A stretch of DNA of 64,000 bases from Heterobilharzia americana (Eukaryota > Platyhelminthes > Trematoda > Strigeidida > Schistosomatidae): the NCBI GenBank assembly GCA_944470555.2, contig OX104131.1, positions 17,414,515 to 17,478,514 of the forward strand, written 5' to 3'. A model generated the notes under the pieces. The model was not told the origin of the DNA, did no database searches, and saw nothing but the letters and a program-made list of their open reading frames with translations. Of this stretch, positions 54,120-64,000 are shown piece by piece. A program made the position numbers and the translations under genes. Position 1 is the stretch's first letter, and each line of letters opens with the position of its first letter.

Positions 54120-55685
54120 TTGCTTCTTAGTTCGAAATCTTATCACATCACTAATGCAAGCCACCTGCCACTTCATGCTGACAAGCCACGTACTTTCAGA
54201 AAGCTGTGTGATGAATTCACCCACGCCCTACATTGTCTTGGCTGGGACATGCTGTCTCCATGCCTAGGCCTAGACACTTACCTCACACACCTTTATAGAA
54301 GTATCTATGGTTTGGTCAGCTGCTTTCGAGATGCTCAGGAACACCTGATAGTAGAGCGAAGGACTTCATTCCAAGCTAATATTAGGCTATCTTCTCCACG
54401 AAATGCATTGGTGGTGTTGTGACAACAGTCAAGGTGATGACTTACACGGCTCTGAATCCACAAATCTTACACAAATCGACACAAATACGCACTACCAAGC
54501 AACGTAAGATATTGTCTCGGAACAAAAAGCTCTTAATTCGTTGCCATGGTCACAACTCAGATTTTAATGGTGGGTATTGTGCCACCACCTATCGCTTATG
54601 TGAACCCATGAACCGCAGCACGTCACCATCTAGCATAAGAACCAATCCTGTGGGGTCTAATCAACCCTACCAGAACATGGGACCAGGGTGCCACCCATGT
54701 GATCATGACCTTAGGACAAGGTACATCACTTCACCTGCCAACTACGTCAATATACCTGGACCACATGACTTTTTGAAGCCACCGAACGTTACGTGCGACC
54801 TTTGGTATCCAGTTCACAGTTCACAGGCCCAAAGCTGGACTCCTCCAAACAGGTACTCACTGACAGCGAACTTCAACATGCGATTTTAGTAGGGGCAAAG
54901 GCATGTTGATAGGCGAGCTGTCCCACCCGATCAGTCACAGAAACCTATTTGCATTGTTACTCATTAACTCCTTACCTAAGAAAACATCTTCGCCTAGAAC
55001 AACGGTTCTAATCACTAAACCGACGATAATACGCATAACTAAATCATGGTGTCCACCCAGCCTCCTTAATGCAGACTTATCTACAGATGGATACATTCTC
55101 TACCGCACTAATCGAGATCGTGAACGTGGGGATGGCTGTCCCGCTTGTATATGTAACGAAGTTACGGTAAATAACGTTGAAGAAAATATACTAAATGTAG
55201 TGCCTGGCTCACTGTGGGTTACCTGACACAATGAAAAATACGAAACGCTCATAGGTTGCGCATATCGAGCTCCACGTTCAACAGCGGTAGAGGATAAACT
55301 TCCAGCTAAATCATTTACCCATGCTTCCTCATATAGTGTTAAGTTAAAATTGGTTGCTGGTCACTTCAATCTTCCAGAGATTAACTGGATGGCTGGCTGC
55401 TGTCCCCAGCGTTTCGCTAAGATACTCGCTGCGATAGATCTCTATGGGTGGAAGCAACATGTCCACGCACCTACTAGCGGTGACAATATGCTGGACTCAG
55501 TATTTTGCCTTGGCATCACTCCAGTAACTACTTGCGTTGGTGGCGAATTCGCCAATAGCGATCACGGAATGGTATTCTGTTGTCCACCCATCCCAACACC
55601 AAATGCGGGTGGTAAAGTAAGGCCACCACCAATCTCAGGTGCTTTTTCCTTGATAGACCCTAACATTAGTGCACAGAGCATTTGA
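54120..55685 (+). mobile_element. CR1-like relic 3: ORF1-like region and endonuclease
   Basis: Frames 54120-54422 and 54419-54889 overlap by four bases and may be ORF1 remains (no domain recognised). 54903-55226 and 55350-55685 give the apurinic-type endonuclease: LNADLSTDGYILYRTNRDRE, SLWVT, GCAYRAP, VAGHFNLPEINW, and NSDHGM with the catalytic SDH box. The RT is absent; the 3' UTR copy C begins within about 100 bp, so the RT was deleted. Confidence 0.7.
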
Positions 55686-55779
55686 CTTCCATTCCACTAG
55701 CTTAGGTTGTGTAGTCAGTAAAGTACGCGTTAGTAAAGTATATATCACCCTGATGTAGAGTCAGTTTTACCCGTACGTC

Positions 55780-57015
55780 TACAAATAAACACGGCACACC
55801 AAAAGCTTGTACGAATTTTACGCAGGAAAATCACAAGAGTTATTTTTATATGCAAAAATTAAAGTGTACATATAGCTCGAGTGCCTCTGAGGAGATAGGA
55901 ACTACTCTGTTCTCAATTCCGTCTTGTGTAGTACATCATTCTCCGATTTCCGCGCGTGCTTTCCCTTGATTCTTCTCTTTTCAACTGAAGTTTGAAGAGA
56001 AAATCTTGAGCATAATTTAGGCCGAAATTTTCAACTTACTGAATACACTACTTCATACTTGAAACCGGGAATTATTGAAAGAATTCTTTAACTGGTTCTC
56101 CCCTATCGATTTTTGACTTTTTGAATCGTTTCACAGCAAATCCGCTCAGCTACCGACATCCTAGATGCAGCCATGTACGGAAACCCTACTACAGTAAATG
56201 ATCTAAGGCTTCTGGACGGTTATAATCGCAGTGAAAATCAGGACGAACAAGAAGCCCAAGAAATAAACTCACCCAGTGACTGAAGGCGAGACATGTTCGC
56301 AAACAAACTTCTCCAGTACTTCACCTCATTTGACTCCGTTCCATAGAAGACAATAAGCAGTCAACAAACCCACTTGATGATGATGCATGCTTCGATGTGA
56401 ATTCTGTGCGCAAAACTCCATCACCATTGGATGATAGCCTTTCAGATGTTTATTTCTTTGTACAGCAACAACTAATTCCGATGGATTACATCCGTATTGC
56501 TGAGTAAGGTTGCGCCACGAGCGGGAAATATGAGGACTTATATACTCAGAGGAGAATATGGTTATGCTAACACTTACTGCTGCCTGCAGTCAATGAGGTG
56601 AGTTTTCCTTGGTCAATGATACTATGCGTGTGAACTGATGTTAAAATAAACGTCTATCTGGCAAAACACGGAACTATACCGCCAGGTTAATCATATAGGT
56701 CACATATAACTCAAACGTCGAATATTGTACGATTTTGGTATCACCTTATTGCGGAAAAAGAATGGTGAGTGGAGACAACCGAAACTCATAAACAATCTGC
56801 ATGTGCTGTGAAGTGAGATTTTTCTGTTCCATTTATGACCTGCAGTCACTTTTGATATCATGATAAACCCTGATGCGATGCCCTTTGTATCGTTCAGGAC
56901 AGCTTGTCTACCGAAGATTTCTTTACCACTATCAATTTGGTGATGCCTGTAAACTAGTTTCTCTCACTCTAAACTCTTAACTTGAGAATGAAATATTTAT
57001 TTATTTAATTGCCTT
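55780..57015 (+). repeat. CR1-like 3' untranslated region, copy C
   Basis: Third homologous copy; it shares GGAACTACTCTGTTCTCAAT and the end GCCTGTAAACTAGTTTCTCT plus AACTTGAGAATGAAATATTT and an (ATTT)n tail. Confidence 0.7.
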
Positions 57016-58470
57016 CCAGCCCCTATCAACCTTCACAATATCTACCTACCTCCCCAGGTAGCTTACGAAAATTCACCGATCAGGGAACAAAATGGGCTCT
57101 TAACAGCAACTGTCTACTTTCCTCAATCTGCAATACTTACCGCAAACCTCAGCTCCCGTAAAGTAAATATATCTTTCATTTTCCCAGAGAAGGGTCTGTT
57201 CAGTGATCCTGCCGATATTTGCGAGACCTTAAATGTTTGCTATGTCAGTTCATTTACCTGAAGTGACCAGGTTTCACTATCTCGATTCCCTCTCCTAACG
57301 CTCCGGTGCATGAACGATTCCTCTGTCTCTCTGGAAGACGCCAAGAAAGACAGTTTCTTACCCAGCAGTTCAAACAGACTCCGGCTGCATTTGTTGCCTC
57401 ACACCTCACTAAAGTGTGGTGGTAAAGGTACCGCAACCATTCTCCCCGGGGCCTCCTCCATATCTTCGTCGACCGAAGTCTATGCCGAAGAGTGTAGAGG
57501 GGCAAACATAATATCTGGATTCAAATCAATATCTCGCTTGTGCTTTACCAACTACAATCCTATTAGTGCACTCTCAGCTTTCTCAAAGCTCCCCTGAAAA
57601 CCGGCCGAAAACTCTGCTACTCAGTTCCGAAGTCGGAAGAAACTCGGTGGCATTTGCTCATCAGTCCACGTTCCTGTTTAGCCTGTCGTCTAGAACATTT
57701 TGTCCATACTTCGCCAATGAGGATACTTGTATGACCGTAGTGGTGGTACACTGATCTGGACGGGGCCTGCGATGCTGTGAGTAGCGGAATGTTTTATCTG
57801 GAGAGGCACAACGTGGACTGCAAGGCTCGCCGCCAAGACGATTAGTGTCACCCCAGCAACCGCTGATTGCCAGTTAAGGTTGGTAATCACAGTTCAAAGC
57901 TACTCATAGCCACCACTGGTGCTGTGTGAGGTAGTGCGCTTAAATTACTATCATTAAGGTCTGATAAGAGGAGACAGTTCAACGGGACCAAGTTAACACA
58001 ATGCAGACAATCTACTGCCCTCTTCTGAAGAGTTTATCAAGCTTTCTTGACTCACGTACGTTCAAAGGTAATATTCCAACTACATGAAAACCCAACTTGA
58101 AGTGATGAAATCCATTGTGCCATTAAACAATAACAGGTTATATCGAAAATACAAAGGTACTTCGGCGATACCACTGGGCAACTATACAGTCCAAAGACTT
58201 TCCTGGTACAGGATACTCGCTAAGAATCGACAACGGTAACTCCCCAAAATGGGATCGAAATTCTACTCAGAGGGATCAAATTGAGCAATAAACATTTCGA
58301 GAAGGCAGTCAAAAATATCCATTCCCCTTACCGTGTGACCTTGAGTTCAGCCAACAAAATATGGAGAGTAGTAAAGCATTCTGTTGTTAACAGCCCAGCA
58401 TTACACAGTAGAAAAGTGGAGGGGTAAGGATAACTTTCAATCAAGAGAAAGACGAACAATAATGGTTAGG
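57016..58470. other. Decayed element interior, unassigned
   Basis: Probably the pre-RT and RT start of relic 4, judged by position; individual RT blocks cannot be read with confidence. ORFs at 57310-57597 and 57254-57505 overlap on opposite strands and are unsupported. Confidence 0.35.
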
Positions 58471-58479
58471 TCAAAGTGA

Positions 58480-59816
58480 GCGGTCAAGTGTCAAAATAGC
58501 ATTGCCTACGTTAAGGGGTAAGAGATGGCACCCACAAAGAGGGCGGGAACGTTTAAATAAGCAACACTACTGCCAAACAGAACGCCCGGAAGGGATTTTT
58601 ATATCATTCACTTCGTTACAATCTTCCATACATCTCCAGAAATATTATTTGATGTACCACGGCTCATCTAGTAGCACGGTTTCCTACCGCAGATTTTCGG
58701 GTCATAGTATTCATGGTCCACTAGGTTACGCGCCATAAGTACCTATGTACACCATAATAACCTTCATTACAGGTGGTGTCCTGATGAAAAGAAAAATGCA
58801 AACAGCCATTTTTGTGCCAAATATTTAAAAATAAACCGCTGCTTAGGAACCAGAACACTGTAAAAAGAGGTGGGTGGCTGCAGATCTGATCGTGGCAAAG
58901 TATGAGATCCAGTCTTGTCTGGGGGACAGCTCACTGGTTGCCACTGCTTCTTTACATGAATCTAGGCCGATCGCCCCTGATGTTGTTCAAGGCAGTGTAT
59001 TAGGCCCTCTTCTCTTCACTTTATACGTCAATGACATCTGCAGCTGCTTTACATACGGTGAACCATTCTTGTTCGCTGATGACATAAAAGTTGCATACAT
59101 ATTCACCCGTGATAATTTATCTCACTTCCAAGCACTAATACAAAGGGAGCTGGATATAATATCCGCGTGGTCTGCTGCTTGGAGACTCCAGTTCGATATA
59201 GGCAAATGTGGCTGGAAATGTTTTGGTGCTCCATCGGTGGACGTCCAACTACATCTTCAGTCTACGAAAATTCCTGTTTTTAAAAGTGTATGTGACCTTT
59301 GACTAGGATATTCAAGGGACCTCACACTTTCTGAACATGTAGCATCACAGACTCGCAAAATCTGGGATCTTGATGGGTTGCATAGTTCGCAACTTTCACT
59401 TCGAAGAAGTCAAGTTGCTACTCCACAAAACTTGCGTACGTCCACTGTTAGAATACTGTCCATTTATGCCGAGTGGTGTCCGCATAATGGACAGACATAA
59501 GATAGAGGGTGTCCAAAAGTATCTCACAGCTAGATTGTCAGGGCAAGATTGCAAACAGGACTACTGCTCCAGATGCGGAACACTAGGTCTAGAAACACTT
59601 TGGATGAGACGACTCAAAATTAGCCTGACACTATTCTTTAATGTGTTAGATAAACACAGGCTTACAGCCAGTGGTGAGTTTCAGTTCGAACATAACAGTT
59701 GTTGCGATCTGCGCAACCACGCCCATAGCGTCAAAATGAAGCCGTTCAAGTCCTGCATGCGCTCGAACTTCTTTGCCGCCGAAATCTCTCAGTTGTGGAA
59801 CAGACCTCCAGCTTAA
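58480..59816 (+). mobile_element. CR1-like relic 4: RT palm with FADD and thumb
   Basis: 58874-59302 encodes DVVQGSVLGPLLFTLYVNDI, then LFADDIKVAYIF with the catalytic F-A-D-D, then DIISAWSAAWRLQFDIGKCG. After a frameshift near 59303-59370 the thumb continues LLLHKTCVRPLLEYCPFMPS and ends ISQLWNRPPA. It is the best preserved RT in the inverted-repeat spacer. The 3' UTR seen in copies A-C is missing; about 330 bp later the right arm begins. Confidence 0.8.
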
Positions 59817-60148
59817 ATGAAGGCCTTTAAATCACCCTCTGAATTTGGCCGGTTACTGGCTGGCTTCCAATCATCTGGTCTCTTTCGCGACACTTCGTAT
59901 ACTCGGCTTTCTTAATGCACAACGACAGCCACCAAACATACACTGACCTTCCATACGAAGCGTTGAGGAGACTTCTATAAGTTACCACTTCAAACTAACG
60001 GCACGTTCAGCCCCACCCAACGCGGCAATCAAAAACAGAAATTTTATACCACACGGCAGCATGAAATTTATATTTTTAAATACTCTATAGAAAAAGGATG
60101 TACAACGAAAGCCATAGCAAGGGAAGTTAAGTGGGGAGAAACATGGAA

Positions 60149-61016
60149 ATGGAAAACACTCTCCTTGTCGGAATTCTTGCTCTCTCCGCCTGTTGCTTTG
60201 TCTGTTTTTTCTCACCATAGAGAAGTAATTCAGTCCTAAACGTTGGCTTGGTTGCCATCGAGGATTAATTACTTAAGGAACAGACCATGACTGAAACTAT
60301 CCTTCATGGAGGGCAACCAGTTTTACCACGTTCAGAAAACCTAACTACAACAAACAGAAATAAAAAATGTTCACTGGACTACAACTTCATAATTATCAAA
60401 ATCTAGGATTAACTCATCATAAAAGTGGCCAGCAAAGTCCGACACTTACGGACAACAAGGCTGTCACTACCCGTGAAAACGAAGGACAAAATGTTCTGGA
60501 AGTCCATTTAGCGCATTCAAGCAAGTCTGTTGCTTCTGAATGCTGAAGCTGGAAAAGTGAAGATATTTGGCTTTCAGCCATAATATTCATCAAGATTATG
60601 AATCTTCTTTGAGGAATGGTGTTGACACGGATGAATTATATACAGTCCTGGAATCGTCAATGAAGTACAATATGCAAACAATTCATAAACGCTTCATCAT
60701 TATCTCAAGCAAAAAGTACAAACTGTTACGATGGAAGTATTAGCCTCAAGCTTTATTTTTCTCCAGGTAATACCTGTAGTGTTTGGATGCAAACCTGGTC
60801 TTTTTCGTTAACGCGAAGACAATACTTCCACTTGTCCAACTTGTAAATGTTCTGCACACTTATTCTGCTGGGATGTTCCATTATATGAACATGCAACGCT
60901 TGTATCTTATAGTGACAACGGGTAGGGATTCAGATTACCTTACATGAAGATGAATGTAATTTGTATATAAACTTATTCATACCTGTGAGAATGGTGTGTG
61001 CTTGCACATTCAGGAA
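60149..61016 (-). repeat. Right arm of the 868-bp near-identical inverted repeat
   Basis: Reverse complement of 42543-43410 with one mismatch (61005). The outer end is followed by TCAATATTATTATA, the inner end preceded by AACATGGAA, a six-base near-duplication of the arm's own first bases. Arm-to-arm spacer 16738 bp; whole unit 18474 bp. Confidence 0.95.
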
Positions 61017-61159
61017 TCAATATTATTATAGATGCAAAACACGAAAAGTTTTCTAAAGGAAAGTTTTTCAGAAAATTTACTGCTTGACAGCTGTTAGTGC
61101 ACAGTGATCTGGACTCCTTTCTAAGATACCTGCGCGTTCAGGGATTCCGAAATAACTAC

Positions 61160-61517
61160 TGTTGAGTGTTTTTGGTTTGTCCTGGTGCGGACTTGACAGA
61201 CGCAAAGACCAATCACTAATTATTCGAACTTGTTATATACCCGCGAATACGAGACCAAGGAAGAACACGATAGCATAGTCGGGTGGAATAGTATATTTGG
61301 ATAGTTGTGCCTAAATACCGATGCGTTCCAACTAACTGGCTAGAGAGTCGAATACGAGCGGTGCGACGCAACACGACAGCTTGCCAAATGGCGAGGATGC
61401 TTGACCGGGTGCCTTCAGCTTAGCGGGTCCAGTTAAACTATCAAGGTCAGCGCCAATGTCGAAGGTGGTCAAACCCTAGGCTGTTGATTTTGGGGAAGTG
61501 TGTGACGCTACAGATCA
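61160..61517 (-). mobile_element. Putative 3' LTR of the gypsy element
   Basis: On the minus strand the sequence AGGGGGGAG (61518-61526) is a polypurine tract immediately followed by TGATCTGTAGCG, the expected TG start of a 3' LTR. The low-coordinate end is less certain; TGTTGAG at 61160 (read CTCAACA on the minus strand) would give a TG...CA LTR of 358 bp. The 5' LTR is beyond the window, so this could not be checked. Confidence 0.55.
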
Positions 61518-61874
61518 CTCCCCCCTAGTGGGTTCGTGAGGACCCTAAGACGACACCAGCCGGAAGTAAAAACTCAGTGGTTTCTCCACTGGTAAAACTC
61601 TTCCAATGGGCTCACTGCGTAAAGTGCCCCCTGGTTGTCTGACATTGTTCCAGGGTATCGTGGCAATTCAATAATAAAATACAATAAAGCGAATTGGATG
61701 TCGATCGAGGTCATCAGTTCCTTTTGACGTTCCGTCCAGTGCTCGTTGCACCTGGAATGTAAATAACAGTCTTCAATACCACGAAAACGTTTTGTAAAAA
61801 TGGGAATTATTTATATATTAACATGTCGAAAAATAAAAATTTACGCTTATTTTCACCTTTTTAGAAAAATTTCA
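61518..61874 (-). other. Gypsy element: deletion junction and 3' untranslated remnant
   Basis: Between the integrase zinc finger and the polypurine tract only about 350 bp remain, including an AT-rich junction at 61790-61875. The integrase catalytic core (D, D, E) that should follow SPLGPF is absent. Confidence 0.6.
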
Positions 61875-64000
61875 TTATATGGTAATTTGGGCTAGAAAAG
61901 GGCCTAGAGGGCTTTTCGTGTGCTGCGTGACTTTACACTTTTGACAAGCTAAGCACGACTGAGCCCACTCCTTAACGTCTTTGTTCATCCCAGGCCAGCA
62001 GAAACGTTGTGCGATAAGCCTAATGGTGGCTCGTACACCTGGATGAGAGAGTTTGTGCAACGTATTGAAGACGTTGCGTCGACAACTCTTCGGAACTATT
62101 GGGCGTGGTTGACTAGCAGAGACATCGCACAAAATTGTATCCTTGTCTGATCCAACCGGACAAAGTCGCAGCTTGAGAGTTGTGGACGACAACTCATGAT
62201 GCAGCTCAAGGTCTTCCTTTTGACGCCGAGCTAGTTCAACGAGATCAATACCCTCGATATGATGTATCGAAGCTATTCGAGATAGTGCGTCGGCTGCGGA
62301 GTTGTTTGCTCCAGAAATGTGGCGGATGTCTGACGTGAACTGGGAAATGTAATCCAGCTGTCGCGACTCACGAGGGGAGTATTTGTCAGACGCCGAGCTG
62401 AGGGAAAACGTTAACGGTTTGTGGTCTGTGAAAATAATGAAATCACGACCTTCCACAGAATGTCGAAAATGGCGTACAGAACAGTACATAGCTAGGAGTT
62501 CCCTACCAAATGTACTGTATCTTGTTTCCGCGTCTTGCAGCCGCCTCGAGAAAAAGGCTAACGGTTGCCACTGGTTGTCAGTCAACTGTTGCAAAACTGC
62601 TCCAATTGCTGAATCAGATGCATCAACAGCAATACTCAGAGGAGCATTGGGGTCATGATGCATAAGCATGGTTGCGTTCGAAATGGCTTCCTTGACTTTA
62701 GAGAAAGCAAGTCTAGCCGCGTTGTCCAGAGACACGAACTTCGCAGTTCCTCGAAGTAGATCTGTTAGTGGTCTCATGACAGAGGCACAGTTAGGGATAA
62801 ACCTTCGGTAATAACTTACCAGGCCATTGAAAGTGCGGAGATGTTTCACAGTGGTCGGCTCTGGATAGTTTGTGATAGCCGCCACTTTATCTCTCAATGG
62901 GCGTATACCTTTGTTGTCAATGGTATGCCCAAGGAAGCTGAGTGATTCAACTCCTATTTCACACTTCTGTAAGTTGACTGTGATGCCATGTTTTTTAAGT
63001 CTTTCGAATGCGAGGTCCAAATGTTTAAGGTGAGTTTCCTTATCTGGACTCGCAATTAGACAGTCATCGATGTAGACATGAACAAAATTCAAACCACGGA
63101 AGACATCATCCATAAAGCGTTGGAATGTTTGTGCTGCATTCCGAAGACCAAATGGCATGCGCAGGAATTCAAACAGGCCAAAAGGAGTAATAATGGCTGT
63201 TTTCGCGATATCTTCTGCTGCCATAGGTATCTGGTTGTACGCTTTGACCAAGTCGATTTTGGAGAAAATGTTCATTCCGCATAAGGTTGCAGTCAAATCG
63301 TAAACGTGAGGTATCGGGTAGCAGTCCGGAGTTGTTTTGGCGTTAAGCCTTCGGTAATCACCGGTTGGACGCCAGTCGTTGCTATCCTTTTTGGGAACCA
63401 TGTGCAATGGCGATGCCCAAGGACTGTTTGACGGTCTGATAATGCCCAGTTCGAGCATGTGGTCGAATTCACTTTTCGCCGTTTGAGCTTATCGGGGGCT
63501 AGACGGCGCGCTTTGGATGCCACAGGTGGACCTGTGGTTGTGACGTGATGCATAACATTGCTGGTTATGCACGGAAGAGTGTGCTTCGGTTGCTGCAACT
63601 CTGGATATTTCTCCAAAACTGCCTGGTAGGACGCGTCGCCTGATTGTTTAGTTCTAACGATGGCTAAACTCGGACCTACATAGGTGGTGCCGCCAATAGA
63701 TAACTTTGTGTTGTTATCTATCAGTCGTCGACGGCGAGCATCTACGAGTAGATCGTAATGGTTTAGCAAATCTATGCCAATGATGGGCATAGAGACGTCA
63801 GCAGGAGGAAGATCCAGTGAATAGGTTTGCGTAAACCTAAGTTGAGGTAGGCATACTGTCTCCCGAATGTCGCGATTGCCTTGCCGTTGGCTGCTTGAAG
63901 ATTGAAGGATGGTTGTGATGACGCTCCTTTGTCGTTGCTGGAAGAACGCTAACTTCTGCGCCGGTGTCGACGAGGTAGCGGACTTTCGTTTTAATGTCGG
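61875..64000 (-). mobile_element. Ty3/gypsy LTR retrotransposon pol (protease, RT, RNase H, integrase N-terminus)
   Basis: The main frame 61875-63458 (527 codons) holds RT ([15 protein letters not shown]; catalytic VYIDD at residues 128-132), RNase H ([12 protein letters not shown] at 278-289; DHKPL at 345-349) and the integrase HHCC zinc finger (H468, H472, C502, C505). A one-base frameshift near 63475-63490 separates it from 63490-63790 (IIGIDLLNHYDLLVDARRRR, the C-terminal part of the protease and linker). Further frameshifts at 63790-63930 precede the protease active site LVDTGAEVSVLP near 63955. Order PR-RT-RH-IN is that of Ty3/gypsy. The long intact frame contrasts with the neighbouring relics and implies a younger insertion, but frameshifts and the missing integrase core make it non-autonomous. 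Gag and 5' LTR lie beyond 64000. Confidence 0.93.

Noticed and set aside
60600..60760. DNA polymerase B-like motif (D-T-D followed by K-K-Y) in the right arm
   Set aside because: The match is a few residues in one short frame ended by stops; spacing of the motifs does not fit the family.
42543..61016. Maverick/Polinton transposon
   Set aside because: Size and inverted repeats would fit, but I see no polymerase B, integrase, ATPase, protease or capsid frame; the interior reads as CR1-like relics, and no 6-bp target-site duplication is evident.
62383..62658. Plus-strand ORF opposite gypsy RNase H
   Set aside because: Shadow of the minus-strand pol frame.

Overview
The window reads as AT-rich, intron-heavy genomic DNA of a parasitic flatworm, most likely a schistosome. 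The evidence is the mix of repeats: tRNA-derived SINEs carrying (broken) hammerhead ribozyme cores of the Sm-alpha type, RTE/SR2-like and CR1-like non-LTR elements, Penelope-like elements with GIY-YIG endonuclease tails, and a Ty3/gypsy element. The species assignment is inference from memory of these families. There are no operons, prokaryotic signals, rRNA genes or CRISPR arrays.

Only one host gene is well supported: SEC63, the ER translocon J-protein, on the minus strand. Twelve exon regions (thirteen coding segments if a 40-nt micro-intron is real) run from the J domain at 37208 down to 259. They total 1812 nt (604 codons), with GT/AG borders and matching phases at every junction. The N-terminal exons (ahead of the J-domain exon) and the C-terminal exon(s) are not in the window. 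About 37 kb of DNA carries 1.8 kb of coding sequence; the rest is intron packed with dead retroelements.

Layout. 0.2-37.2 kb: SEC63 exons and introns. Intron content includes SINE copies, a Penelope remnant (2.2-2.9 kb), an internally deleted SR2-like element (4.57-5.83 kb), an HSP70 fragment (7.55-8.10 kb), RTE 3' fragments, a Penelope GIY-YIG tail (17.5-17.85 kb), a nearly full-length RTE element with an 11-bp target-site duplication (18.46-21.67 kb), and a second decayed SR2-like copy (32.3-35.25 kb). 37.2-42.5 kb: upstream SEC63 intron or flank with a CR1-like reverse transcriptase relic. 42.5-61.0 kb: an 18.5-kb unit bounded by two 868-bp inverted repeats that I read as identical at all but one position, enclosing 16.7 kb of heavily decayed, stacked CR1-like elements. 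61.15-64.0 kb: a minus-strand Ty3/gypsy element (protease, RT, RNase H, integrase zinc finger, then a deletion, polypurine tract and putative 3' LTR).

The most unusual structure is the near-perfect long inverted repeat around an ancient retroelement graveyard. Arms and interior clearly differ in age, or the arms have been homogenised, or the assembly is palindromic. Second is the phase-consistent 40-nt micro-intron (or one-base frameshift) in SEC63.
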